Below are positions 1 to 5,602 of a stretch of 5,685 nucleotides of DNA, piece by piece; position 1 is the first letter of the stretch; each line of letters opens with the position of its first letter. The DNA lies in contig CAYSWB010000041.1 in NCBI GenBank assembly GCA_964434575.1, forward strand, positions 1 to 5,685, read 5' to 3'. Below the pieces are notes generated by a model. The model had not been told where the DNA came from. It saw nothing but the letters and a program-made list of their open reading frames with translations, and did no database searches. The position numbers and the translations under genes are program-made. This stretch comes from DAORHV01 sp964434575. Lineage in GTDB: Bacteria; Patescibacteriota; Gracilibacteria; Peribacterales; Peribacteraceae.

Positions 1-137
1 CCGGCGACACCTCGGGCACAACCTCCGGTACCACGTCAGGCACTACATCGGGGACCACGTCCGGCGACACCTCGGGCACAACCTCCGGTACCACGTCAGG
101 CACTACATCGGGGACAACTGGAGGTACGACGTCTGGG
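1..137 (+). repeat. Coding tandem repeat: 60-bp unit made of five 12-bp units
   Basis: Bases 1-55 are identical to 61-115. Inside each 60-bp unit are five 12-bp units that each encode Thr-Ser-Gly-Thr or Thr-Ser-Gly-Asp with different synonymous codons. The translation is a run of TSGT blocks with one TSGD per 60 bp. The last units decay (TGGT, TSGE) before the acidic linker. The array probably continues left of the window. It is in frame with the large protein and likely forms an extended, possibly O-glycosylated, stalk (inference). Confidence 0.95.
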
Positions 138-2285
138 GAGGACGGCGATGATGACGGAGAAGGCGGAGATGATGACGGCGACAGCGGCGGCGACGGCTAC
201 TCCTGCACAAACCGCTTCGAGATCGACGGCAGCAACAACATCCTCTCGGTCGGCACCAGCGACATGGTCGTGAAGGTGCTCGGCTCGGAGATCACGTACG
301 GCTCCGGCGGTCCCAGCATCCCGGTCCGCGTGTCCGCCAGCCTGAACGGCGGCGTGGACTGGACCGACCTGTACTCCGGCAACGCCATCACCGGCGGCGA
401 GCAGCAGACGTTCACCAACTTGCCGCACGGCACGCCGGTGGCCCTGCGTTTCAACGGCCGCTACTCGTGGCTGTTCAACAAGACCTACCGCTCGGACGTC
501 AACGACGGTCACGTCATCGTGCTCCGTAACGGCGACAAAGTCCCCAGCTACCCGGCATTCGGCAACCAGCAGAACCTGGAGGTGTACCTGCGCAACCTCA
601 TCGGCACCAACGGCAAAATCAGCATCGGCGCCAAGGACCTGCTGTTCCTGGTCGAGCTGAGCTCGCTGGATTCCAACGCCGACTTCCAGGACGCGGTGGT
701 GCTCGTGAGCTTCGCCGAGAAGCCGCTCACCTGCAACGAGGGCGCCGACAAGGCCCGCTTCAAGATCAGCTTCAACCGTTTGGAGAACACCGGCACGGGC
801 GACGCCGCCCGCCGCGTGTACGTCGGACCGAACGGTCTGGCGTTCTCCGAGGAACAGTGGATCCCGCTCGTCGATAACAACGGCTCGCCGATCATCGACG
901 GCGGCATCAAGGAGGACGTGAAGGGTATTGCTGCCCAGCGCGGCCCGGGCTGGGTGCGCCTGGTCCAGCACGGCACACACCAGAACGGCAAGGAAATCGT
1001 GGACGCACGCATTCTCTTCAACCACGCGCATATCACGGCCACGACCAACGACGTGAATGACAACGCCACCGAGAACCCGACCGACGGCCAGATCACCGAC
1101 ACCGCCAACGGCGACGAATTCGTTGCAGGCCCGAACGCCAAGAGCGCCTTCTTCCACACCCGCGTGACGGGCTCCGATGACGGCGTGTACTACAACTGGG
1201 CCTCCGGCAACCCGACACAGAGCAGTTCCAGCAGCTCCAGCTCGTCTTCCAGCTCCTCGTCCAGCGCCGCCGCGGTCGACGCGTGCGCCGTCAGCCACGT
1301 CCTCAACGCCGACGGCCTGCTGACCCTGAACGAGAAGGCCGACCTGACGCTGCGCATCGAGGGCTCCGACAGCACCTACGGCCTGCGCGGACCGAAGGTC
1401 GCCGTCCGCGGCCGCATCAGTTTCGACAACGGCGCCACGTGGCGCGACCTCCTGGAAGCCCGCAGCTTCCGCGGCGGTGAAGTCTCCGTGTTCCGCAACG
1501 TCCCGGCAGGCAGCCGCGTGATGCTCGAGATCAACGGCCGCTACTCGTGGGTCTTCCGCCAGACGGTCCAGTCGGGCCGCGGCGACACCCATGTCCGCGT
1601 GCTGAAGAAGGGCGACAACGCCCCGAACGTCCGCCCGATCGTGGAGCGCTCCGGCCTGCGCGCGTTCCTGGCCAACCTGCTCGACGGCTCCGGCAAGATC
1701 CGCCTGGACGGCCGCCAGCTCGTTTACCTGGTCGAACTGGGCGACGTGACTGATGCTTCCGACTTCCAGGACGCCGTCATCAAGCTCTCCATCGACAAAC
1801 CCGGCGTCTGCAGCGGCTCTTCCGGCAGCTCGTCTTCCAGCGGAGGCACCGCCAGCAGCAGCTCCTCCTCGAGCAGCGCCGCTCCGGTCAACGGCGATGC
1901 CGACGGTGACGGCGTGAAGAACGGCGACGACTTCTGCCCGGCCACCTCCATCCCGGAGGCCGTGCCGACCGAGTACATGTCGTTCGACCGCTACGCCCTC
2001 ACCGCCAACCGCGGCAACTCCAACACCCTGCCGGTGTTCCGCGAGGGTCCGCGCTCGCGCGTGAGCCGCTACACCATCGCCGATACGCGCGGCTGCAGCT
2101 GCGAACAGCTGCTCGACGCCATCGACGACCGCGGCGTGCACGGCTTCCGCAATACCCCGTCGTTGTGGCGCCAGATGCGCAACCTGTTCTCGTTCTACAC
2201 CAGCAACTCACGCCGCTTCGGCTGCGGCGAGGCCCTGCTCCGCATGGTCTCCGACAGCCGTGACGACGGCGAGAACGGCGAGTAA
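1..2285 (+). CDS. Large modular secreted/surface protein, 3' part (start outside window)
   Basis: The reading frame is open from the first full codon at 3 to TAA at 2283-2285, giving 760 visible residues; the N-terminus and any signal peptide lie upstream. Visible layout: Thr/Ser/Gly repeat (residues 1-44), Asp/Gly-rich acidic linker (45-67), Cys-bounded domain A (68-244), unrecognised middle domain (245-406), 15-Ser linker (407-421), Cys-bounded domain B (428-603), Ser/Gly linker (604-628), TSP3 motif DADGDGVKNGDDFCP (632-646) and a C-terminal domain with GCSCEQ and RFGCGEA. From family knowledge, TSP3 repeats bind calcium, and the IPEAVPTE...GCSCEQ tail recalls the ends of other large exported bacterial proteins. 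No LPXTG, terminal membrane helix or catalytic motif is visible, so an adhesin, surface-layer or matrix role is inference. The exact function is unknown. The gene is followed by a hairpin terminator, separating it from the pilin operon. Confidence 0.9.
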   Translation, partial: GDTSGTTSGTTSGTTSGTTSGDTSGTTSGTTSGTTSGTTGGTTSGEDGDDDGEGGDDDGDSGGDGYSCTNRFEIDGSNNILSVGTSDMVVKVLGSEITYGSGGPSIPVRVSASLNGGVDWTDLYSGNAITGGEQQTFTNLPHGTPVALRFNGRYSWLFNKTYRSDVNDGHVIVLRNGDKVPSYPAFGNQQNLEVYLRNLIGTNGKISIGAKDLLFLVELSSLDSNADFQDAVVLVSFAEKPLTCNEGADKARFKISFNRLENTGTGDAARRVYVGPNGLAFSEEQWIPLVDNNGSPIIDGGIKEDVKGIAAQRGPGWVRLVQHGTHQNGKEIVDARILFNHAHITATTNDVNDNATENPTDGQITDTANGDEFVAGPNAKSAFFHTRVTGSDDGVYYNWASGNPTQSSSSSSSSSSSSSSSAAAVDACAVSHVLNADGLLTLNEKADLTLRIEGSDSTYGLRGPKVAVRGRISFDNGATWRDLLEARSFRGGEVSVFRNVPAGSRVMLEINGRYSWVFRQTVQSGRGDTHVRVLKKGDNAPNVRPIVERSGLRAFLANLLDGSGKIRLDGRQLVYLVELGDVTDASDFQDAVIKLSIDKPGVCSGSSGSSSSSGGTASSSSSSSSAAPVNGDADGDGVKNGDDFCPATSIPEAVPTEYMSFDRYALTANRGNSNTLPVFREGPRSRVSRYTIADTRGCSCEQLLDAIDDRGVHGFRNTPSLWRQMRNLFSFYTSNSRRFGCGEALLRMVSDSRDDGENGE
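204..734 (+). other. Protein domain copy A (Cys-bounded, ~177 aa, unrecognised family)
   Basis: This segment runs from Cys (204-206) to Cys (732-734) and is homologous to the segment at 1284-1811. Shared blocks in order are TYG..GP, W-x-DL, GGE, NGRYSW, VL..GD, GKI, the run L-V-E-L, and DFQDAV. The alternating polar/hydrophobic pattern and Gly turns suggest a beta-sandwich, with the terminal cysteines perhaps paired. I do not recognise a named family. Confidence 0.8.
735..1220 (+). other. Middle domain of the large protein, unrecognised
   Basis: About 162 residues lie between domain A and the Ser linker. Visible pieces include RFKISFNRLENTGTG, an Asn/Asp/Thr-rich stretch (TTNDVNDNATENPTDGQ) and AFFHTRVTGSDDGVYYNWASG. 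It is cysteine-free and has no counterpart after domain B. I see no motif that assigns a function. The Asp/Asn-rich loops could bind calcium, but this is a guess. Confidence 0.5.
1221..1265 (+). other. 15-serine linker
   Basis: Fifteen consecutive Ser codons mix AGC, AGT, TCC, TCG and TCT, so the DNA is not a simple triplet repeat. It separates the middle domain from domain B and is followed by Ala-Ala-Ala. Poly-Ser linkers join domains in many exported proteins of this kind. Confidence 0.9.
1284..1811 (+). other. Protein domain copy B (Cys-bounded, ~176 aa, unrecognised family)
   Basis: This is the second copy of the domain at 204-734, again from Cys (1284-1286) to Cys (1809-1811) and within one residue of the same length. 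The NGRYSW block is encoded by the same 20 bases in both copies (451-470 and 1531-1550), while most of the rest has diverged in protein sequence. The copies therefore look like an old duplication under conserved constraint at that block. Confidence 0.8.
1812..1886 (+). other. Second Ser/Gly linker
   Basis: Twenty-five codons rich in Ser and Gly, ending in an eight-Ser run and Ala-Ala-Pro, separate domain B from the TSP3 motif. Synonymous Ser codons are mixed, as in the first linker. Confidence 0.85.
1896..2282 (+). other. TSP3 calcium-binding motif plus Cys-containing C-terminal domain
   Basis: The motif DADGDGVKNGDDFCP (1896-1940) has the spaced Asp pattern of thrombospondin type 3 repeats, which bind calcium. 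It is followed by IPEAVPTE, a Tyr/Arg/Thr segment, GCSCEQLLDAI and RFGCGEALLRMV. This order (TSP3 Cys-Pro, IPE-x-VPT, then GCSCEQ) recalls the C-termini of other modular exported bacterial proteins. That is recall, not a search. The protein ends in an acidic tail. Confidence 0.65.
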
Positions 2286-2308
2286 ACGGGATGACATCGC
2301 GATGAACC

Positions 2309-2340
2309 AAGAGGACGGCCCGCGGGCCGTCCTCTTTCGT
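2309..2340 (+). terminator. Hairpin terminator after the large surface protein gene
   Basis: A perfect 12-bp stem (2309-2320 pairing with 2325-2336) closes a CGCG tetraloop, 23 bases after the TAA. It is flanked by AA on the left and TTTCGTT on the right. The T-tract is short and interrupted, so termination may be incomplete, but the stem is very stable. The A-flank could let it act in both directions. Confidence 0.8.
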
Positions 2341-2359
2341 TGTGGAGAAGCAAGGTTGC

Positions 2360-2364
2360 AGGAG
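2360..2364 (+). promoter_or_regulatory. Shine-Dalgarno for the propeller pilin
   Basis: AGGAG lies five bases before ATG 2370 and supports that start over TTG 2340, which sits at the edge of the terminator hairpin. A second in-frame ATG at 2379 would suit a leaderless transcript if TACAAT at 2366-2371 were a real -10 box. Confidence 0.6.
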
Positions 2365-2369
2365 CTACA

Positions 2370-3815
2370 ATGGCCTCCATGGCGTTGCCATGGAAAACCC
2401 GATCACGGAAAGGAAGTCTCCTGTTGGAGGCGCTGGTGTCGATCGGCGTGTTCACGTTGTTTTTGGGCGCCATCGGACTGACGCTCATGCTCGGCGAACG
2501 CACGACTGTCGCCGGCGGCGACCATACGCGCGCGGCGTTCGTGGCCGAACAGGCGCTGGAAGGGGTGCGCCAGATGCGCAACGTGAATTTCGCCTCGCTC
2601 ACCAACGGGACCCACGGCGTGAAGCTGGTCAACGGCGCGTGGGCGTTCACCGGCACCTCGCTGACGACCAGTGACGGCTATCTGACGTCCGTGAACGTAT
2701 CGACCATGGGCACCGACTGGCTGCAGGTCACGTCCACCGCTTCGTGGAATTTCGGCAAGACGCGCTCCGGCTCGCTCGTGCTGACAACCTATGTCACGAA
2801 CTGGCGCAAGCCGTACACCATCGGCAACTGGGCCGACGTCTCGCAGCAGAGCACCACGACCATCAGCGGCACGCCGTCGCTGCAGAAAGTGGTCGTCTCC
2901 GGCAACTACGCGTACATCTCGGCGGCGGCGGGAGACGGGCTCTACATTTACGACATCACGAATCCGGCCGCACCCGTCCGCGTGTCCAGCTCACTCAGTC
3001 TGGGGGTGCCGGTGTACGGCCTGGCGGTCAGCGGAACGGGGCTGTACCTGGCGACAGGAAGCGCCACCGCCGAAGTTCAGCTGTTCGACATCGAATCGCC
3101 GACCTCCGTGACGCTGTCGAGCCTCCTCTCCTCCTACGACTTGCCCGGCTCGGGCGTCGCGCGTTCGGTCGCGGTCTACGCGAACACCGCGTTCGTGGGC
3201 GCACTGGAAGACCCGGGGAACAAGGAGTTTTACTCGCTGGCCGTCAGCGAGACGGGCGCACTGGCGCTGCTGGACTCCATGGCGCTCAGCGGCAGCGTGC
3301 TGGAAATCAGCCTGAGCGACGGCTACGCGTACATCGCGAGCGCCAATAACGCCGGCGAATTCCTGGTGGTCGACATCTTCGATCCTACCGACCTCGTGTA
3401 CGCGCCCGGCACCGGCATGGACTTGGACAACTCGCAGGACGGCCTGGCCATGAATACGTTCGGCACGTCCGCGCTCATCGGCCGCACGTCCGGATCCTCC
3501 ATCGACGAATTGATCCTGTATGTCATCGGCGACTCCCCCGTGCCGTCGCCGCCTCCCGGCCCGTGGACCCAGGAATTGGCCGGCGACGGAACGGCCATCG
3601 CCAGCGTGTACGGCGGCAAATACGCCTTCGTCGGCGGCAGCGGCGACCCCAACGAGCTGCGCGTGATGGACGTTCCGCGCATGTCGTCCGGACTGACCGG
3701 GACGGTGGACACCTACAACACCTCGTCGTCCATCCGCGCGTTGTTCTACAACTGGCAGACCGACCGGCTGTACGCCGTGACGTCGTCGGCGTTCCTCATT
3801 TTCCGCCCAGGATGA
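2370..3815 (+). CDS. Minor pilin (PilV/GspI-like) fused to a beta-propeller
   Basis: A 481-residue prepilin. The leader ends in RSRKG; cleavage after Gly15 would give SLLLEALVSIGVFTLF, with Glu at mature position 5 and a hydrophobic helix to about residue 40, the class III (type IV prepilin) signal. Residues 41-160 form a pilin head with EQALEGVRQMRN, NGTHGV and VLTTYVTNW, as in minor pilins of Patescibacteria. From residue 171 (nt 2880) to the end I read seven repeats, beginning near nt 2880, 3006, 3156, 3297, 3432, 3588 and 3729. The first (VVVSGNYAYIS...LYIYDITNPAAP) is a clear LVIVD-type blade; the others are more divergent. A Pro-rich stretch (VPSPPPGP) lies between blades 5 and 6. The stop overlaps the next start (ATGA), so translation is probably coupled. 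Likely role (inference): pilus-tip adhesin or assembly-priming subunit, comparable in logic to propeller-bearing PilY1. Alternative start: ATG 2379. Confidence 0.88.
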   Translation: MASMALPWKTRSRKGSLLLEALVSIGVFTLFLGAIGLTLMLGERTTVAGGDHTRAAFVAEQALEGVRQMRNVNFASLTNGTHGVKLVNGAWAFTGTSLTTSDGYLTSVNVSTMGTDWLQVTSTASWNFGKTRSGSLVLTTYVTNWRKPYTIGNWADVSQQSTTTISGTPSLQKVVVSGNYAYISAAAGDGLYIYDITNPAAPVRVSSSLSLGVPVYGLAVSGTGLYLATGSATAEVQLFDIESPTSVTLSSLLSSYDLPGSGVARSVAVYANTAFVGALEDPGNKEFYSLAVSETGALALLDSMALSGSVLEISLSDGYAYIASANNAGEFLVVDIFDPTDLVYAPGTGMDLDNSQDGLAMNTFGTSALIGRTSGSSIDELILYVIGDSPVPSPPPGPWTQELAGDGTAIASVYGGKYAFVGGSGDPNELRVMDVPRMSSGLTGTVDTYNTSSSIRALFYNWQTDRLYAVTSSAFLIFRPG

Positions 3816-4240
3816 TCCGCCACCGCCCCTCCGCCGGCGCCCGACCGGGCTACATGCTGCTGATCACGATCCTGATCATCGGCACCGTCTCCACGGCCAT
3901 CGTGGCATCGCTGCTGTTTCTCGGGACGCAATCCAGCACCGTGAGCTTGTCGGTGCAACAATCGACCGAAGCCATGGCGTTGGCTCAGGGATGCGCTGAA
4001 TACGCACTGCAGAAGCTGCGCGACTCACCTTCATACGGCGGCGACGAGAACATCGTCCTCGGCAACGGATACTGCGAAGTCCTGCCGGTCGGCGGCACCG
4101 GAAACTCCAACCGCCTGCTGTGCGCCGAAGGCCGCGTGGGCGAAAACTACCGGCGCCTGGAACTCATCGTGAAGGAAATCCTGCCGCAGACGAAAATTTA
4201 CTCGTGGCAGGAGGTGTCGATCTTCTCCCTCTGCTACTGA
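3812..4240 (+). CDS. PilX-like minor prepilin lacking Glu at +5
   Basis: A 142-residue protein starting at ATG 3812, inside the stop of the previous gene. A basic leader (RHRPSAGARPG) precedes YMLLITILIIGTVSTAIV, a membrane helix at about residues 15-37. A prepilin peptidase site after Gly13 is plausible, but mature position 5 is Ile, not Glu. In other systems the subunit that caps the tip (the GspK type) lacks this Glu. The helix continues into QQSTEAMALAQGCAEYALQKLR, a motif seen in small membrane proteins next to pilin genes in Patescibacteria and resembling PilX N-terminal regions. Four cysteines (61, 88, 104, 141) could form disulfides. No good Shine-Dalgarno lies at the start, so expression probably depends on re-initiation. 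Its size and position between two minor pilins support a role in the pilus tip complex (inference). Confidence 0.82.
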   Translation: MIRHRPSAGARPGYMLLITILIIGTVSTAIVASLLFLGTQSSTVSLSVQQSTEAMALAQGCAEYALQKLRDSPSYGGDENIVLGNGYCEVLPVGGTGNSNRLLCAEGRVGENYRRLELIVKEILPQTKIYSWQEVSIFSLCY

Positions 4241-4857
4241 TGCGCCTTGCCCATGCCCGCTCCGGCTTCACGATGATCGAGACGATGCTGTTCCTCGGCA
4301 TCCTCTGCATCATGAGCGGCGTGATCATCGGCGTGCTGATGTCGTCGCACGAGGCGCGCATCCGCCAGCAGGGCATCGCGAATCTGGAACAGCGCGGTAC
4401 GCAGGTGCTGCAATCGCTCACGCGCCGCATTCGCCGCGCGGAAGCGATCTTGTACCCGGCCGCCGGCTACACCGGGTCATTGATTTCGCTGCAGATGGCC
4501 ATGAATGCGGAGCACCCCACCATCTTCACGCGCAGTGGAGCGAACCTGCTGATGGTCGAAAAACAGGAAATGTCCCAAGTGTTCAGCGGGCCGGTCGCCA
4601 TCGGCAACCTGGTGTTCCGGAACATCGGCGGCGGCAGCGTGACCGTTTCGTTCGACCTCACCGCCACCATCGCCCTGCCGAAACCGCAGTACTACGTGCG
4701 CCACTTCGAAGGCAACGTGACGCTGTTTCCGGACGACCAGAGCGAATCGGGCGGCTGCGGCACGTGTCCGGCAGCGACGTGTTCCGGAAACGCCTACCGG
4801 TGGTACTACTGCTCCAACGACGTGTGCACCCAGTCCGACACGACTGTTTCATGCTGA
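4240..4857 (+). CDS. PilW/GspJ-like minor pilin with six-cysteine tail
   Basis: A 205-residue prepilin whose ATG overlaps the previous stop by one base (TGATG). The leader MRLAHARSG is followed by FTMIETMLFLGILCIMSGV, with Phe at +1 and Glu at +5, the classic type IV prepilin motif. After the helix comes LEQRGTQVLQSLTRRIRRAEAIL, characteristic of PilW/GspJ-type minor pilins, then a beta-rich head. The last 33 residues hold six cysteines (173, 176, 181, 191, 196, 205) with the pattern C-x2-C-x4-C-x9-C-x4-C-x8-C at the very end, suggesting up to three disulfides or a metal site. An AGGAGG at 4209-4214 is 25 bases upstream, too far for ordinary use. This is the third gene of the coupled minor-pilin set. 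Confidence 0.85.
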   Translation: MRLAHARSGFTMIETMLFLGILCIMSGVIIGVLMSSHEARIRQQGIANLEQRGTQVLQSLTRRIRRAEAILYPAAGYTGSLISLQMAMNAEHPTIFTRSGANLLMVEKQEMSQVFSGPVAIGNLVFRNIGGGSVTVSFDLTATIALPKPQYYVRHFEGNVTLFPDDQSESGGCGTCPAATCSGNAYRWYYCSNDVCTQSDTTVSC

Positions 4858-4931
4858 TTCCCGGAGGCTCGCGGCATCACAAAGAATGACCTGATGCAAG
4901 CCAAAAGGGCCCAAACGCGATTTGGTGACCG

Positions 4932-4937
4932 TATACT
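4932..4937 (+). promoter_or_regulatory. Candidate -10 box for the major pilin
   Basis: TATACT lies 26 bases before GTG 4964, in the 106-base gap after the minor-pilin operon. It would place transcription start near 4944 and leave a leader of about 20 bases carrying the Shine-Dalgarno. No convincing -35 box is seen at the normal distance. No terminator separates this gap from the operon, so read-through is possible too. Confidence 0.5.
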
Positions 4938-4950
4938 CACACCCTGTATC

Positions 4951-4956
4951 AGGAGG
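4951..4956 (+). promoter_or_regulatory. Shine-Dalgarno deciding the major pilin start
   Basis: A perfect AGGAGG sits seven bases before GTG 4964, which is in frame with the pilin. The obvious ATG at 5000 has only a pyrimidine-rich stretch upstream and no Shine-Dalgarno. This favours GTG 4964 as the translation start. Confidence 0.7.
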
Positions 4957-4963
4957 TCAATTC

Positions 4964-5440
4964 GTGCCCTCCTTCCAAATTCCCTTCTCCCCATTCTCAA
5001 TGACCACTCGTTCCACCCGCGGGGGTTTCACCCTCATCGAGCTTCTGCTCGTCATCGGTATCATCGCCATCTTGGCGGCCGTCGTCATCGTGGCGATCAA
5101 CCCGACCAAGCAGCTGGCCGACGCTCGCAACGCGCAGCGCCGCTCCGACGTGAACACCATCCTGAACGCGGTGTACCAGTACTCGATCGACAACAACGGT
5201 AACCTCCCGAGCACCATCACCACGACCACCACGAACGTCTGCCGCAGCGGCGTGAACGTGGTCTGCACGGGCCTGATCAACCTGAACATGCTGACCGGTT
5301 CCTACCTGGTCGGTATCCCGGCTGACCCGCAGTCGTCCACGGCCACCGACACGAACTACTCCATCGTGAAGGCCAACAACCGCGTCACCGTCGCCGCCCC
5401 CGGCGCCGAGCAGGGCGCGACGATCACCGTCACCCGCTAA
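4964..5440 (+). CDS. Major type IV pilin
   Basis: A 158-residue prepilin if started at GTG 4964, or 146 from ATG 5000. Cleavage after Gly21 gives FTLIELLLVIGIIAILAAV, with Phe at +1 and Glu at +5, the canonical major pilin helix. It continues as INPTKQLADARNAQRRSDVN and YSIDNNGNLP, typical of Patescibacteria pilins. A Cys pair (CRSGVNVVC) probably closes a small disulfide loop, and the head ends in beta-strand-like NYSIVKANNRVTVAAP and ITVTR. It should be processed by prepilin peptidase and polymerised into the pilus shaft. It has its own -10-like element and a strong terminator, which fits higher expression than the minor pilins. GTG 4964 is preferred for its AGGAGG and because the next pilin gene has a matching in-frame extension. 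The N-terminal coding sequence is almost identical to that next gene. Confidence 0.93.
   Translation: MPSFQIPFSPFSMTTRSTRGGFTLIELLLVIGIIAILAAVVIVAINPTKQLADARNAQRRSDVNTILNAVYQYSIDNNGNLPSTITTTTTNVCRSGVNVVCTGLINLNMLTGSYLVGIPADPQSSTATDTNYSIVKANNRVTVAAPGAEQGATITVTR
5000..5059 (+). repeat. Direct repeat copy 1: shared 5' coding segment of the two pilins
   Basis: This 60-base segment, from the internal ATG through the GGT of the pilin helix, matches 5626-5685 at 59 of 60 positions. The only difference is C at 5004 versus A at 5630 (Thr versus Asn). Bases 5005-5059 are an uninterrupted 55-base match that runs to the window edge. Confidence 0.97.
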
Positions 5441-5460
5441 TTCCGACCTGATCGACACCG

Positions 5461-5491
5461 AAAGGCCCCCGCTCATCCGGGGGCCTTTTTT
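5461..5491 (+). terminator. Strong intrinsic terminator after the major pilin
   Basis: An 11-bp GC-rich stem (5461-5471 with 5478-5488) closes a six-base loop and runs into six T residues (5486-5491), 20 bases after the pilin stop. This is a textbook rho-independent terminator. It isolates the major pilin from the second pilin gene. Confidence 0.93.
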
Positions 5492-5562
5492 GCGGCTTTC
5501 CAGAAACCCTTTACAAAAGAAGCGGTTGCTTTCGGCTTGTGCTAGAGGACGTGAAATGAAGG

Positions 5563-5571
5563 TGTTACACT
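5563..5571 (+). promoter_or_regulatory. Candidate extended -10 promoter of the second pilin
   Basis: TGT followed by TACACT fits an extended -10 element and would start transcription near 5578, giving a leader of about 24 bases to ATG 5602. The stretch upstream of it (5492-5562) is the most AT-containing part of the window and lies just after the terminator. No clear -35 box is seen; TTGTGC at 5538 is too far upstream. Confidence 0.45.
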
Positions 5572-5584
5572 GGCTCCCATGTTT

Positions 5585-5602
5585 TGCGCGGAGATTCGCG
5601 CA
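5585..5602 (+). promoter_or_regulatory. Leader hairpin and Shine-Dalgarno of the second pilin
   Basis: A six-base-pair stem (5585-5590 with 5597-5602) closes the loop GAGATT. It overlaps the GGAG at 5590-5593, which is eight bases before ATG 5602, and includes the A of that ATG. The hairpin could partly hide the ribosome binding site (inference). Confidence 0.4.

Noticed and set aside
1..115. Possible CRISPR-like array
   Set aside because: The repeats are directly adjacent with no unique spacers, and they stay in frame as TSGT codons of a long protein.
96..2141. A 681-codon open frame on the - strand opposite the surface protein gene
   Set aside because: It is rich in Ala, Val, Gly, Arg and Asp with no domain or motif, and it mirrors the G/C-rich third codon positions of the + strand gene. 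The + strand frame has clear homologous domains and a TSP3 motif, so the antisense frame is a composition shadow.
2260..2481. A 73-codon + strand frame spanning the terminator and the start of the propeller pilin
   Set aside because: It runs through the hairpin, gives no recognisable protein and overlaps two well-supported genes in another frame.
3563..3811. Longer upstream start for the PilX-like gene
   Set aside because: The extension would overlap the propeller blades in another frame and is Arg-rich shadow sequence. ATG 3812 at the ATGA overlap puts a short basic leader directly before the membrane helix.
4120..4239. Longer upstream start for the PilW-like gene
   Set aside because: It would overlap the preceding gene and put about 40 extra residues before a clean prepilin leader. 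ATG 4240 gives a nine-residue leader.
3811..4857. UGA read as glycine, as in some related lineages
   Set aside because: TGA sits exactly at the start/stop overlaps (ATGA, TGATG) and after complete protein ends, and no gene contains an internal TGA. It behaves as a stop.
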